A DNA stretch of 64,000 nt from Sphingomonas sp. (GCF_004799495.1 NZ_SSMY01000014.1:1-64000), one strand, 5' to 3'; numbered from the stretch's first letter, positions 8,124 through 18,367 are shown. Translations and numbers: made by a program. Notes: generated from the letters alone by a model not told the origin.

Positions 8124-10685
8124 GTGCCCTTGATCCATATCGTCGACGACGACGCTCACGTTCGCGCGGCGACCAGTTATCTGCTCACCAGCCGAGGTCA
8201 TCCGACCCAGGTTTATGCAAGCTCCGAAGAGTTTTTAAACTACGCCGACCTCGAGCGAGGCTGCGTCCTTCTCGATCTACGCATGCCAAACGTCGACGGG
8301 CTCGCCACCATGGCGAGACTAGCCGAGCGAGGTGCGGTGGTGCCCGTCATCATGATGTCCGGGCACGGCGATCTTTGCACCGCGGTTCAAGCGATGAAAC
8401 TCGGCGCCGTCGACTTCATTGAAAAGCCCTACAAGGAGCAGGAGCTTCTCGCCGCGGTTGCGCGTGCGCTCGATCTGCGCGCTCAGGAACGCCGCCGTAC
8501 CCAGGGCCGGTCGGACGCGCTGGTCAAGATCGGCAAGCTTTCTCCACGAGAGCTCCAGATACTCCAAGGGCTGCTGGGTGGGCTCAGCAACAAGGGCATC
8601 GCGCGGCACCTCGATCTCAGCCATCGCACCGTGGAAATGCACCGGGCCACGATGATGGAGGATCTGGGCTGTGGCAGCTTGTCCGAGGCAGTCCGCATCG
8701 CGCTCGATGCCGGGCTCACTCCGCTTGCCGCGAGACCGTCGGAGCCCGTGAGCCTTCTGCCGCGCGCCAGCGAAGAGCCGCGGACCGAACCAGACACGAA
8801 TGTCATCGGCACCGGCGCTCTTCCTCCTGCCGACGAGTTGCTCGAGGGTGCCATAGACTGCATCTTCCTGCTCGATCATGAGTGGCGTTTCACCTACCTG
8901 AACCGCAACGCTGCGGAGAAAATCGGCCAAGATCGCAATCTTATCGGGACTGTTATTTGGGACAGTTTCCCCCATTCGGTACATACGCTCGGCTGGTCCG
9001 AGCTTCATCGCGCCGCCGCCGAACGGAGCATCGCGCGGTTTCAGTTTTTTGAGCCCGATGTCGATTGTTGGTTTGACGTAAATGTCGTTCCCATCGCGAG
9101 TGGTCTGCAAATCGCGTTCCGCGACATCACCGCGCAGCGCCAGACGAGCGTGGCGTTGCAAACTAGCGAAGAGACGCTTCGCATGGCGCTGGACGCGACC
9201 GGTGACGGTGCGTGGGACTGGAATTTCGAAAGCGGCAAGATCGCCATGTCGAGCCGCTTCGTCCAGCACCTCGGCTACGCGCCGGGCGAGGTTCGCGGGG
9301 ACATCGAGGCAATTCGGGAGCTGATTCACGCGGATGATTGGCCCCTTCTCGAAGAACGCCTGCGGGATCATCTCGATGGGCGAAGTGATACTTTCTCCTG
9401 TGAATATCGGCTGCGCCGGCGCGATGGCAGCTGGTGCTGGAATTTCGATCGGGGTCGCGTCGTCATGCGCGATCCGCAATCGGGCGCTCCCTTGAGGATG
9501 GTGGGCACGGCCTGCGACATTAGCGAGCGCAAGGCCGAGGAGGCCGAAGCGAAGGAGGCGTTGGAACGTATCGCGCTGGCCCAGCAAAACGCTGGCGCTG
9601 GCACATGGGATTTGGACCTGGACAACTACCGGCTCCGGCTCTGCCCGCGCAGCCGCGAAATGCATGGCTTGTCGCCCGACGGCGCGCCCGAGTTGAGCGA
9701 TGACGAGTGGAGCACCTGTCTGCACCCCGATGACGTGGCTAGCACGCGTGAGGCACTCAACGAAGCGGTACGCACCGGAACGGACCTTCGCGTACGATAT
9801 CGTACCGTCGCGACGGGCGGGCGTTGTCGGTGGATTCTAGGGCTGGGCAGTCTCGTTCCGGGGGGCTCGCGGCCGATCAGCTCGCTTCGTCGGATTGAAC
9901 CTCGACATCACGAACGGCATGGAAGCGCAGCTTGCACTTCAGCGGATGCAGTCGGAGATCATGCACCTTTCGCGTTTCAGCGCGATGGGAGCGCTCGCGA
10001 CAACGCTGGCGCACGAACTCAACCAGCCGTTGACCGCGATCGCGGGGTTCATGGGCGGGGTCAGGCGCTATGTCGAAGCGGGGGAACCGCGCGAGCGCGA
10101 TACTGCGTTGCAAGCGATCGATGGTGCCGAACGTGGCGCGCATTATGCAGCGGAGATCGTTCGCAAGCTGCGCGAACAGGCGAGTGACGCTGCCCCCGAG
10201 CGGAGACCCGACAGCCTGCGCGAGACGCTCAGCGAAGCGATCCAGCTATACGGCCCGAGAGGCAAGGGGCGACGCGAGATCGGGCTGGAGGTCGACCAAG
10301 CCGCTGATTCCGTTCTCATCGATCGAGTTCAGATCGAGCAAGTTGTCCTCAACCTGCTTCGCAATGCCTGCGAGGCCAGTGAATCATCGCGCTCGATCAA
10401 GAAAATCATTGTCTCCGCTTCCATCGGGGACGCGAATATGGTGCCGGTTCGGGTGAGCGATGGGGGGGCGGCATCCCCGATGCCCTGAAGGATGACATCT
10501 TCAAAGCCAGCTTCACGACAAAGCCTCAGGGCATGGGCCTAGGGCTTTCAATTTGCAGGACCATTGTCGAAAATCATGGGGGCCGGATTTGGGTTGAAGG
10601 CAATAGCCGCGGCGGTTCGGATTTTTGCTTCACCGTTCCGCGAAACTCGGACCTTACTTCTGCGAATGGCGGGATCGCAATTTAG
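8124..10685 (+). pseudogene. Receiver-LuxR-PAS-histidine kinase hybrid regulator, broken by two frameshifts
   Basis: In order: a FixJ-like receiver (LIHIVDDDAHV, LLDLRMPNVDG, IMMSGHG, DFIEKPYKEQ; residues 1-120), LuxR-type HTH (LSPRELQILQGLLGGLSNKGIA, about 135-195), three PAS/PAC units (about 230-590), a HisKA H-box (LATTLAHELNQPLTAI) and an HATPase ([49 protein letters not shown]). Reading this end to end needs two frame changes: at the G6 run 9860-9865 (VPGG then ARGRSARFVGLNLDIT) and the G7 run 10462-10468 (VSDGG then GGIPDAL). Each is restored by one extra G. Two identical one-base losses in G runs suggest homopolymer sequencing error as readily as real decay. Intact length would be about 850 residues. 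FixJ and FixL-like parts in one chain is unusual. Confidence 0.8.
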
Positions 10686-10734
10686 GCAATATCAATCCTG
10701 CTTGAACCCACTGCTCTCCAACCGGGCGTCTGAA

Positions 10735-10800
10735 TTGCGCCCTGATTCCGGTCATCTGTCCCGACCGTCGGCAGACCTAAAAGCAGCCATTCGTCCGCTG
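10735..10800. repeat. Dispersed intergenic repeat, copy 2, in a gene-free gap
   Basis: Contains TTGCGCCCTGATTCCGGTCAT and further on ACCTAAAAGCAGCCATTCG, resembling the copies at 6505-6575 and 16965-17045. The whole gap 10686-11143 (about 460 bp) shows no gene that I can support; the rest of it is unremarkable sequence leading to the ribosome site of the gene at 11144. Confidence 0.4.
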
Positions 10801-11143
10801 TGCCTATCAGTTATATCTAGGCCGCGGCTCTATCGGCAGCGGTTTCACGTCGGCGCGTGAGCTTACAGCAAATGAAGCTGCCCGAGATCGATGAGAGAGA
10901 GAGGAACTGATGCGAGTGCCGCTGCAGAAGCGGCCTAATAGAGTTCTCTAGGGATTATAGCGATGCGGACGCTACCGACATGGAGACATAGCCGTTTTTG
11001 CTCGGCTGACATTCAAAAGATTTGATTGCACCCAAGACGAGATCTGAAGCGTTCCTCAGCTATCCGTCACGATCGGCCAAGCCAAGCGCTTGGGTTTCGC
11101 GCGCTTGGGCTGCGCTAGCCCGCCTGTCCTCAGGAGGTGATCC

Positions 11144-11488
11144 GTGGCCGAAGAACAACGAGCATCGGTGGTGAAGGCGTTATTTGTTCGCCTCACCGCG
11201 CAGGACGGAAAAGGCGATGAGGTCGAGGCCTTCCTTCGCGACGGCCTCGCGGCCGTCATGGAAGAGGAGGATACGACCACGTGGTACGCCTTGCGCTTCG
11301 GCGACCACGACTTCGCGATCTTCGACACTTTTCCGCACAACAGCGGGCGTCTCGCCCATCTTGCCGGCAAGGTCGGCCGCGCGCTGGTCATGCGCACCCC
11401 GGAGCTGCTCGAGGGCATGCCCAAGATCGAGCACGGCCACGTCCTCGCCTACAAGCTGCTGAACGACAGCGGGCAGGTCCCCGAGTGA
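11144..11488 (+). CDS. Antibiotic biosynthesis monooxygenase (ABM)-fold protein
   Basis: GTG start with a strong AGGAGG about 7 bases upstream. The 114-residue protein has the dimeric alpha-beta barrel pattern of ABM/quinol monooxygenase-like proteins: VKALFVRLTAQDGKGDEVEAFL, then TTTWYALRFGDHDFAIFDTFP and HLAGKVGRALVMRTPELL. These small proteins oxidise quinols or polyketides without cofactor, or act as stress-related folds; the substrate cannot be told. The aldo/keto reductase gene follows within about 40 bp, so the pair may be one redox operon. Confidence 0.7.
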   Translation: MAEEQRASVVKALFVRLTAQDGKGDEVEAFLRDGLAAVMEEEDTTTWYALRFGDHDFAIFDTFPHNSGRLAHLAGKVGRALVMRTPELLEGMPKIEHGHVLAYKLLNDSGQVPE

Positions 11489-11525
11489 TGCGACCCGGCC
11501 AGCGCTGGCTGCAGGCGACTGCCGA

Positions 11526-12422
11526 GTGAGGCCCGAAGCCGACCCCGCGCCGCTGGCGCCTTCCTCCCGAGAACCGCGCAGCATGGAGCGGCGTCCGTTC
11601 GGTATCGTGTCGCGACCCGTTCCGGTGATCGGCCAGGGCACTTGGTACATCGACGACGGGCACCGACCGACTGCTGTGGCTGCGCTGCGCCGCGGTCTCG
11701 ATCTCGGCATGACGCACGTCGACACTGCCGAGATGTACGGCGACGCCGAACTCGTGGTCGGTGAGGTCATCGCGGGGCGGCGGGACGAGGTATTTCTCGT
11801 TTCGAAGGTGCTCCCCAACAATGCTTCTCGCAGTGGGACCGTGGCAGCGTGCGAGCGCTCGCTCGCGCGCCTGCGGACCGACCGGCTCGATTGCTACCTC
11901 CTGCACTGGCCGGGCTCGCATCCGCTCGAGGAAACCTTTGCCGCTTTCGAGCGGCTCCGCGAACAGGGCAAGATTCTGTCCTGGGGGGTCAGCAACTTCG
12001 ACGTGCCCGATCTCGACGCAGCATGGAGCGCCGGCGGCGAGGGCCAGATGGCTTGCAACCAGGTTCTCTACAATCTCGGCGAGCGCGCGATCGAGCACGC
12101 CGTGCTCCCCTGGTGCGAGGCGCACAATATCGCGGTGGTCGCCTACAGCCCGTTCGGCCATGGCGACTTCCCCGGCCCGCGCACGCCCGGCGTCCGGGTG
12201 TTGGAAGAGATTGCGGCAAACCACGGCGCTACCGCGCGCCAGGTCGCGCTTCGCTTCCTGACGCGGCACTCCAATGTGTTCGCGATCCCCAAGGCTTCCA
12301 GCATGGATCACGCCACCGAAAATGCCGGCGCTGGCGCGCTGCGGCTGACGCAGGCCGAACTCGCCCGGATCGACGCGGTAATCCCGCTCGGCCCGAGACC
12401 GTCCCGGCTCCCGATGCTGTAA
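11526..12422 (+). CDS. Aldo/keto reductase
   Basis: NADPH-dependent carbonyl reductase family. Motifs: [10 protein letters not shown] near the N-terminus, then [19 protein letters not shown] with the catalytic Asp and Tyr, [12 protein letters not shown] with Lys, DCYLLHWPG with His, SWGVSNFDV and [10 protein letters not shown]. The C-terminal part ([22 protein letters not shown]) contains the usual cofactor-binding K-S region. Length (298, or 279 from ATG at 11583) is normal. GTG at 11526 gives a proline-rich extension; ATG 11583, just before RPFG, is an equally plausible start. Substrate unknown. Confidence 0.85.
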   Translation: MRPEADPAPLAPSSREPRSMERRPFGIVSRPVPVIGQGTWYIDDGHRPTAVAALRRGLDLGMTHVDTAEMYGDAELVVGEVIAGRRDEVFLVSKVLPNNASRSGTVAACERSLARLRTDRLDCYLLHWPGSHPLEETFAAFERLREQGKILSWGVSNFDVPDLDAAWSAGGEGQMACNQVLYNLGERAIEHAVLPWCEAHNIAVVAYSPFGHGDFPGPRTPGVRVLEEIAANHGATARQVALRFLTRHSNVFAIPKASSMDHATENAGAGALRLTQAELARIDAVIPLGPRPSRLPML

Positions 12423-12476
12423 GTCCGCGCAACCGAGTTTGAACGCCCAAGCGTATCCGGGATCCAGGAGGTGCGC

Positions 12477-15038
12477 ATGCGAGATACCAAGGCCTCCGGG
12501 TTCGTGCGCGTTCGCGGCGCGCGCGAGCACAATCTCAAAAATGTCGATGTCGACATCCCGCGCGATGCGCTCGTCGTGTTCACCGGCGTATCGGGATCGG
12601 GCAAGTCGTCGCTCGCATTCTCCACGCTCTATGCGGAGGCCCAGCGCCGCTATCTCGAATCGGTCTCGCCTTATGCCCGCCGCCTGTTCCATCAGATGGA
12701 AGTGCCCGAGGTCGACGAGATCGAGGGTCTGCCGCCGGCAGTGGCGCTGCAGCAGCAGCGCGGATCGCCGACCACGCGCTCGTCGGCCGGCAGCGTCACC
12801 ACCCTCTCGAACCTGCTGCGCATGCTCTACTCGCGCGCCGGCGACTATCCGCCGGGCCAGCCCCATCTCGATGCCGAAAGCTTCTCGCCCAATACGGTCG
12901 AGGGCGCCTGCCCGCGCTGCCACGGCCTTGGCCGGATCCACGAGGTTACCGAGGCCTCGATGGTGCCCGATCCTTCGAAGACGATCCGCGAGCGCGCCGT
13001 CGCCGCCTGGCCGCTGGCCTGGGGTGGGCAGAATCTGCGCGACATATTGATCAGCCTCGGAATCGACGTCGACACGCCGTGGCGCAGCCTGCCGAAGAAA
13101 GTGCGCAACTGGATCCTGTTTACCGAGGAACAGCCGCAGGTCCCGGTCTATCCCGGCTGGAGTCATGACGAGATCCAGCGCGCGATCCGGCGCAAGATCG
13201 AGCCCGCCTATATGGGCACCTTCTCGAGCGCGAAACGCCATGTCACTCACAGCTATGCGACCACCCAGAGCGCGATGATGAAGAAGCGCGCCGCGCGCTT
13301 CATGATCGCCCGGCTCTGCCCGGTTTGCGACGGCAAGCGGCTGCGCCGAGAAGCCCTGTCGGTCCGCTTCGAGGGTCTCGACTTCGCCGAGATAAGCCGG
13401 CTGCCGATGGCCCGCTTCTCGAAGATCTTCGCCCCCTATGCCGAGGCCAAGTCCGGCAAGCTCAAGGCGTTGCGCAAGACCCACCCGGAGAAGGCGTTGG
13501 TCGTCGAGCGCATCGCCGGTGACCTGTGCCGGCGGCTGTCGGTGCTGCTCGACCTCGGCCTCGGTTATCTGACGCTGGAGCGCAGCACCCCGACGCTGTC
13601 GCCGGGCGAGCTGCAGCGGCTGCGGCTCGCCACCCAGGTCGTCTCCAACCTATTCGGCGTGGTCTATGTGATGGACGAGCCGTCGGCCGGGCTCCACCCC
13701 GCCGATACCGAGGCGCTGCTCCGCGCGCTCGACGGCCTCAAGGCGGTCGGCAATTCGCTGTTCGTCGTCGAGCATGAGATGGATGTCGTGCGCCGCGCCG
13801 ACTGGATCGTCGATGTCGGCCCCGCCGCCGGCGAGCAGGGCGGCGAGATCCTCTATAGCGGTCCGATCGAGGGGCTGCGCAAGGTCGCGGCGTCGGAGAC
13901 GCGACGCCATTTGTTCGACGAAGGCGGCGGGACTCCGAGCCGGCAGCGCACGCCCGCCGGTTGGCTGAAGCTGGAGGGGGTCTCGCGCAACAATTTGAAG
14001 GCAGTCGATTGCGCGATCCCGCTCGGCGTGATGACCACCGTCACCGGAATTTCCGGCTCGGGAAAATCGAGCCTGGTCAGCCAGGCGCTGGTCGAGCTGG
14101 TCGCCGCTGCGCTCGGCGCGCCCGTCGCCGTCGAAGAGGAAACGGACGCCGAAGCCGCGCTCGAGGACCGCCCCGCCGGCGCGACCGAGGGGCGGATCCT
14201 GGGCGGGCTCGAAGGGATCCGGCGGCTGATCGAAGTCGACCAGAAGCCGATCGGCCGCACCCCGCGCTCGAACCTCGCCACCTATGCCGGCCTGTTCGAC
14301 CATGTCCGTGCGCTGTTCGCGGCAACGCCCGAGGCCAGGAAACGCCGCTACGATGCCGGCCGCTTCTCGTTCAACGTCGCCAAGGGCCGCTGCCCGCGCT
14401 GCGAGGGGGAAGGCTTCGTCATGGTCGAACTGCTCTTTCTGCCGAGCGTCTACGCACCCTGTCCGACCTGTCACGGCACCCGCTACAATCCCCAGACGCT
14501 CGAGATCCGCTATCGCGGCAAGACCATCGCTGAGGTGCTCGCGCTAACGGTCGAGGGTGCCTGGGAGTTCTTCGACGACGCGCCTAACGTCTGCCGATCA
14601 TTGAAGGTGCTTCGCGAAGTCGGGCTCAACTATATCCGCCTCGGCCAGCCCGCGACCGAGTTTTCGGGCGGCGAGGCGCAACGGGTGAAGCTCGCCACCG
14701 AGTTGCAGCGCGCCCAGCGCGGCGGCGCGCTCTATGTTCTCGATGAGCCGACCACCGGGCTGCATCCGACCGACGTGGAGCGTCTGCTCGGCCAGCTCCA
14801 CGCTTTGGTTGACGCCGGCAACAGCGTCATCCTGGTCGATCACGACATGAAGGTGGCGGCGGCGAGCGACTGGGTGATCGACATCGGCCCGGGCGCCGGC
14901 GACGAAGGCGGGCGGATCGTCGCGAGCGGCCCGCCGGCAAAGGTCGCCGCCTGCCAGACCAGCCGAACCGCACCCTATCTCGCACGCGCCCTTGGTGGGG
15001 GGCGGTCGCCGCACCCAACTGAGAGCGGACCGACTTGA
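12477..15038 (+). CDS. UvrA-like ABC excinuclease ATPase, short paralogue
   Basis: The start at 12477 follows AGGAGG with a 5-base spacer. About 853 residues, shorter than housekeeping UvrA (about 950). Two ABC ATPase modules are visible: Walker [10 protein letters not shown] and GISGSGKSS, signatures [14 protein letters not shown] and [14 protein letters not shown], Walker [14 protein letters not shown] and [13 protein letters not shown]. Zinc-binding pairs [20 protein letters not shown] and CPTCHGTR are present. UvrA dimers recognise DNA lesions. The reduced size suggests the UvrA2-type paralogues linked to drug tolerance; a second, full-length uvrA would be expected elsewhere. It lies 55 bp after the aldo/keto reductase gene. 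Confidence 0.85.
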   Translation: MRDTKASGFVRVRGAREHNLKNVDVDIPRDALVVFTGVSGSGKSSLAFSTLYAEAQRRYLESVSPYARRLFHQMEVPEVDEIEGLPPAVALQQQRGSPTTRSSAGSVTTLSNLLRMLYSRAGDYPPGQPHLDAESFSPNTVEGACPRCHGLGRIHEVTEASMVPDPSKTIRERAVAAWPLAWGGQNLRDILISLGIDVDTPWRSLPKKVRNWILFTEEQPQVPVYPGWSHDEIQRAIRRKIEPAYMGTFSSAKRHVTHSYATTQSAMMKKRAARFMIARLCPVCDGKRLRREALSVRFEGLDFAEISRLPMARFSKIFAPYAEAKSGKLKALRKTHPEKALVVERIAGDLCRRLSVLLDLGLGYLTLERSTPTLSPGELQRLRLATQVVSNLFGVVYVMDEPSAGLHPADTEALLRALDGLKAVGNSLFVVEHEMDVVRRADWIVDVGPAAGEQGGEILYSGPIEGLRKVAASETRRHLFDEGGGTPSRQRTPAGWLKLEGVSRNNLKAVDCAIPLGVMTTVTGISGSGKSSLVSQALVELVAAALGAPVAVEEETDAEAALEDRPAGATEGRILGGLEGIRRLIEVDQKPIGRTPRSNLATYAGLFDHVRALFAATPEARKRRYDAGRFSFNVAKGRCPRCEGEGFVMVELLFLPSVYAPCPTCHGTRYNPQTLEIRYRGKTIAEVLALTVEGAWEFFDDAPNVCRSLKVLREVGLNYIRLGQPATEFSGGEAQRVKLATELQRAQRGGALYVLDEPTTGLHPTDVERLLGQLHALVDAGNSVILVDHDMKVAAASDWVIDIGPGAGDEGGRIVASGPPAKVAACQTSRTAPYLARALGGGRSPHPTESGPT

Positions 15039-15043
15039 GCGCC

Positions 15044-15727
15044 TCAGTCGCTCGTTATCTCTTTGGCGTCCGGCTCCTCTCCGGGCTTGTAACGCGGTTT
15101 GGGTTGCGGGAGCAGGAAGAAGGCGAGGCACAGCATGGACATGGCCACCCCGACGCGCGGTGCGACGATCGCTACCGGAATCGCGGCGATCTGGATCAAC
15201 GTCGCAATGCCGTAGCGGCGTGTCATCTGCCGGAGGAAATCGGGCGCGAGCCGTTCGTCCATCACTCGGCGACCCGGCATGCCGTAGAACCACTTGCCCA
15301 TCCAGGTGCAGGAGGTGAGGGCAAGCGCCGCGACCAGCGTTATCGCCGCGGTGGGCTCGAAGGACGTGCCGAGGTGAAAGCACCAGGCGCGGATCGGATA
15401 GGGAATCACGATCATTGCCAGGAGGAACAGCAAGTTGAGCGCGCCGAACCAGTGATCGCTCCTGGCGTAGATGCGTCCCGAATAATGATGCTGCAGCCAG
15501 TAGGCGCCGATCACGCCGTAGCAGACGATCAGCGCGAGATGTTCGCGCCATTGCTCCGCCATGGCGCTTGCGAGGTCGCTGTATCCGTGCGGGCCATCGG
15601 GAGAACCCGGGACTTTTATCTCGACGATCAGCAGAGTCAGCGCGATAGCGAAAACCGCGTCGCTGAAACCTTCGAAGCGCTTGAGCCCGCGCTCAGCACC
15701 GTGCGTCCCATGGTTGCGCTGAGCCAT
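15044..15727 (-). CDS. TMEM175/DUF1211-family potassium channel-like membrane protein
   Basis: The start at 15727 gives MAQRNHG and places the family hallmark RFEGFSDAVFAIALTLLIVEI near the N-terminus. Bacterial TMEM175 proteins form tetrameric potassium-selective channels, and the FSDAVFAIA motif lines the pore. Further hydrophobic segments follow (LALIVCYGVIGAYWLQHHY, WFGALNLLFLLAMIVIPYP, AAITLVAALALTSCTW, IATLIQIAAIPVAIVAP, MSMLCLAFFLL), giving six in all over about 227 residues. It is convergent with the UvrA-like gene, only 5 bp apart. Confidence 0.8.
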   Translation of the reverse strand: MAQRNHGTHGAERGLKRFEGFSDAVFAIALTLLIVEIKVPGSPDGPHGYSDLASAMAEQWREHLALIVCYGVIGAYWLQHHYSGRIYARSDHWFGALNLLFLLAMIVIPYPIRAWCFHLGTSFEPTAAITLVAALALTSCTWMGKWFYGMPGRRVMDERLAPDFLRQMTRRYGIATLIQIAAIPVAIVAPRVGVAMSMLCLAFFLLPQPKPRYKPGEEPDAKEITSD

Positions 15728-15831
15728 ATGTTCACAACGCCGGGCCTCGCCCAAGGTTGCCGCCCGGGGGTGTTGTCGGGGCAATGGCCGGGACGTGATG
15801 CCGCGGTAGAGCCAAGTCGAACAGGAACTCC

Positions 15832-16959
15832 ATGATGAGCGGACCTAAGTTATTCGAGCCCATTACCGTTCGCGGGCTGACGATGGCGAACCGCATCGTG
15901 ATCGCGCCGATGTGCCAATATTCAGCCGTCGATGGTTGCATGACCGACTGGCATTTGATCCACTTGGGCCATCTTGCCTTGTCTGGCGCGGGCCTGCTGA
16001 CGATCGAAGCGACGGCCGTCCTGCCCGAAGGGCGTATCTCCTATGGCGATGTCGGGCTATACGACGATGCGACCGAAGCGGCGATGGCGCGTGTGCTCGG
16101 TAGCGTGCGAGCCCATTCGGACATGCCGGTCGCGATCCAGCTCGGCCATGCCGGACGCAAGGCATCGACCAACTTGCCCTGGCTTGGCGGCCAGCAAATA
16201 GCGCCTTCAGAACAGAATGGCTGGCAGACTCTTGCGCCTTCGCCGTTAGCGTTCGCAGAAACCGACAACCCGCCTTTGGCGCTGAACTGTGAAGAGCTCG
16301 ACCGGGTGCGTGACGCATTCGCGGCCGCCGCGGTCCGAGCCAGCCGGCTCGGCATCGACGCGGTGCAGCTCCACGCCGCGCATGGTTATTTGCTGCATCA
16401 ATTTCTCTCGCCGCTCTCCAACCGGCGCGACGACGAATATGGTGGAAGCCTCGAAAATCGGATGCGCTTCCCGCTCGAGGTGTTCGATACCGTAAGGCAG
16501 GCGGTCCCCGCGGAAATGCCGATCACCATGCGGGTGTCCGGTACCGACTGGGTGGATGGCGGCTGGGACATCGACCAGACGATCGCTTTCGCGCACGCGC
16601 TGGAAGCCCGTGGCTGCTCGGCCATTCATGTTTCGAGCGGAGGGCTCGACTCGCGCCAGCAGATTCCGGTCGGGCCCGGCTACCAGGTCCCGCTTGCGCG
16701 CGCGGTGAAGCAGGCCGGATCGATCCCGGTAGTCGCGGTAGGCATGATCACCGAGCCCGAACATGCTGAGGCGATAGTCGGCACAGGGGATGCAGACATG
16801 GTCGGACTCGCGCGTGCCATGCTCTACGATCCGCGCTGGCCCTGGCACGCCGCGGCCGAACTCGGCGCTCAGGTTGTGGCACCCGAACAGTATCTTCGAT
16901 CGCAACCCCGGCGGTACCGCGATTTGTTTCGAGCTCCGAAGACCGCACGCTCGACATAG
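15832..16959 (+). CDS. NADH:flavin oxidoreductase, old yellow enzyme family (YqjM-like)
   Basis: A 375-residue FMN TIM-barrel protein. Motifs: LFEPITVRGLTMANRIVIAPMCQYSA with the YqjM-type active-site Cys, QLGHAGRKAS, GIDAVQLHAAHGYLLHQFLSPLSNRR (HGYLLHQF is the family hallmark), ITMRVSGTDW, and GMITEPEHAEAIV with DMVGLARAMLYDPRWPWHAA at the end. These enzymes reduce activated C=C bonds using NAD(P)H. ATG at 15832 is followed at once by a second ATG at 15835. No operon partner is evident. Confidence 0.9.
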   Translation: MMSGPKLFEPITVRGLTMANRIVIAPMCQYSAVDGCMTDWHLIHLGHLALSGAGLLTIEATAVLPEGRISYGDVGLYDDATEAAMARVLGSVRAHSDMPVAIQLGHAGRKASTNLPWLGGQQIAPSEQNGWQTLAPSPLAFAETDNPPLALNCEELDRVRDAFAAAAVRASRLGIDAVQLHAAHGYLLHQFLSPLSNRRDDEYGGSLENRMRFPLEVFDTVRQAVPAEMPITMRVSGTDWVDGGWDIDQTIAFAHALEARGCSAIHVSSGGLDSRQQIPVGPGYQVPLARAVKQAGSIPVVAVGMITEPEHAEAIVGTGDADMVGLARAMLYDPRWPWHAAAELGAQVVAPEQYLRSQPRRYRDLFRAPKTARST

Positions 16960-16964
16960 CTTGC

Positions 16965-17045
16965 CGAACGACCGGTTTGCGCCCCAATATCGGCCATTCA
17001 GCAAGATCCCGCGGGCACCTGAAACCTGCCATTCCGCCATACCTT
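16965..17045. repeat. Dispersed intergenic repeat, copy 3
   Basis: Contains ACCGGTTTGCGCCCCAATAT followed by CGGCCATTCAGC, and farther on GAAACCTGCCATTCCGCC. Copies 1 and 2 share the TTGCGCCC core and the C(C/G)GxCATTC element. The remaining 17046-17160 bases show no gene. Confidence 0.45.
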
Positions 17046-17297
17046 CTGAACGCAGCATCCTGTCGGGCGGCGGCCATCTTGATGAGCGGAATCCGTGCGC
17101 TGCCTCCTAACGGATCATTTCGCGCTTCCCGTTAGGGTTCCCACTAGACAATATCAGTGCATGACAGATGACGCATCGCTCAGTTCGCAAGATTATATGG
17201 ACGTCAGGGAGCGGGCCAAGGCTCTGCATTTAGACTCGAGCCAATTCTCACGTTCCTGCCCGGCAACCTCGAAGACGCGGCGTCGGCCGACGATTTC

Positions 17298-17672
17298 GTG
17301 ATCCGGGGCGAAGTTACCACCATACGCAAGGTGATCGAGGGCGGCGGCGTGCCGACCGGAACACTTGCGGCCGATAAGAGCCAGCCGCCGGGCTTCATCC
17401 ACAACAAGAGCCACGACTGGGCCGTCCCAATCATCTTTGTCAGCGCTGAGCTTATGAAGACTTCCCCGGACCTGATCGCCGCCGCAATCGATCTAATCCG
17501 CGATTACGCGCTCAGCATCTTCAAGGGCAGCGGCGCCGACAAACGGGTGAAGCTCGAGGTCGTCGTCGAGCGCAACGAAAAGCGGACCTACCAGAAGGTC
17601 ACCTATGAAGGCGACGTCGCAGGCCTAGGGACCGTCGCCGATATGGTCACAAAAGTGCACCGCTCGGCATGA
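17298..17672 (+). CDS. Hypothetical protein, probably truncated by an upstream frameshift
   Basis: From GTG 17298 this gives 124 residues (IRGEVTTIRKVIEGGGVP ... GTVADMVTKVHRS). The same frame stays open and protein-like upstream to about 17220 (LEPILTFLPGNLEDAASADDF) but finds no ATG before a stop at 17169. A good ATG at 17161 opens another frame (MTDDASLSSQDYMDVRERAKAL) that would join it if one base changed near 17220-17240. So the true gene is probably 17161-17672 with a frameshift. Family not recognised. It overlaps the next gene by 4 bases (ATGA). Confidence 0.5.
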   Translation: MIRGEVTTIRKVIEGGGVPTGTLAADKSQPPGFIHNKSHDWAVPIIFVSAELMKTSPDLIAAAIDLIRDYALSIFKGSGADKRVKLEVVVERNEKRTYQKVTYEGDVAGLGTVADMVTKVHRSA

Positions 17673-18199
17673 CGTTCGAGGAGGTTGTTGAGGAGTTCAA
17701 CCGCCGGACTGCGGAAGTTGAGCCGCTCCTGATACTAACGCGGGACAGCGGCCTTCAGGCGCGTGCGGTGGATGAGCTCCAGTCGTATCACGCTATATTG
17801 GAGATCTATCGGGCGCATGCTGAAGCTCAAGGTGCGGAAAACCCTGCCAACATCCTACTCGGCTTCAAGTCGGTGGTGAGCGGGCTAGCCGAGGAACTCA
17901 ACTTATACCGCCTGTTGAAGTTGGAGGAGCCGGATCGCGCGTGGGACGCACTCATTCGCGCCCAGGCCGGATTTGACGCGGCGCTCCGCGCCCACCGCAG
18001 CTTCGACTACTTGCGGCCAAAGGCGGAACGCCTCCGTCAGTTGGAGCGAGCAACGATCTATACTAGGATTTTGCTGAAGTCAGCGATGGCCTCTTCTGTG
18101 CCATCACAAGACTCAGGACAGCAATTCGGGACCGAGAGACTTGCACCTACAATCGGCGCCGGATGGGGATGGGCGCCCCGGTCTCTGGCCTCACCGTAG
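17669..18199 (+). CDS. Hypothetical helical protein
   Basis: A 176-residue, predominantly helical protein without membrane segments (FEEVVEEFNRRTAEVEPLLIL ... SYHAILEIYRAHAEAQGAENPANILLGFKSVVSGLAEELNLYRLL). The start overlaps the upstream stop as ATGA, so the two are translationally coupled and presumably work together. The family is not recognised. It is the last gene before the tRNA-Thr fragment and so lies just outside the integrated element. Confidence 0.5.
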   Translation: MTFEEVVEEFNRRTAEVEPLLILTRDSGLQARAVDELQSYHAILEIYRAHAEAQGAENPANILLGFKSVVSGLAEELNLYRLLKLEEPDRAWDALIRAQAGFDAALRAHRSFDYLRPKAERLRQLERATIYTRILLKSAMASSVPSQDSGQQFGTERLAPTIGAGWGWAPRSLASP

Positions 18200-18288
18200 G
18201 CTAGATGCCCGAGAAAGCCCGCAGAATCGCGCCGTTTTTTGCGGTCAGTCTCCAAGACCACGAATATGGCCCGGAGACTTGTAATGAA

Positions 18289-18334
18289 TGGTGCTGCCGG
18301 TGAGGATTGAACTCACGACCTCAGCCCTACCAAG
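18289..18334 (-). other. tRNA-Thr 3'-half fragment: integration (att) site at the left end of the island
   Basis: On the minus strand this 46-bp segment reads as the 3' part of a threonine tRNA: anticodon-loop residues TTGGTAG (GGT anticodon), the 3' anticodon stem, AGGTC variable loop, T arm GTGAG-TTCAATC-CTCAC, acceptor strand CGGCAGC and ACCA. The 5' half does not follow to the right (18335 onward is unrelated), so this is not an intact gene. A tRNA 3' fragment beside an outward-facing integrase gene is the classic duplicated attachment site. The intact tRNA-Thr should lie at the right end of the element, which I did not find in the window. Confidence 0.8.
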
Positions 18335-18367
18335 AATCGCTGCACAGATAATCGCACATAATCGTAG

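Noticed and set aside
8319..9725. 468-residue open frame on the minus strand
   Set aside because: Antisense to the PAS-containing regulator, no domain motif, shadow-type composition.
11388..13484. 698-residue open frame on the minus strand across the aldo/keto reductase and UvrA-like genes
   Set aside because: It is antisense to two genes with clear family motifs and has the Arg/Gly/Ala-rich composition of a high-GC shadow frame.
18289..18334. An intact tRNA-Thr gene
   Set aside because: Only the anticodon loop to the ACCA end is present; the D arm and 5' acceptor strand are missing on the right.
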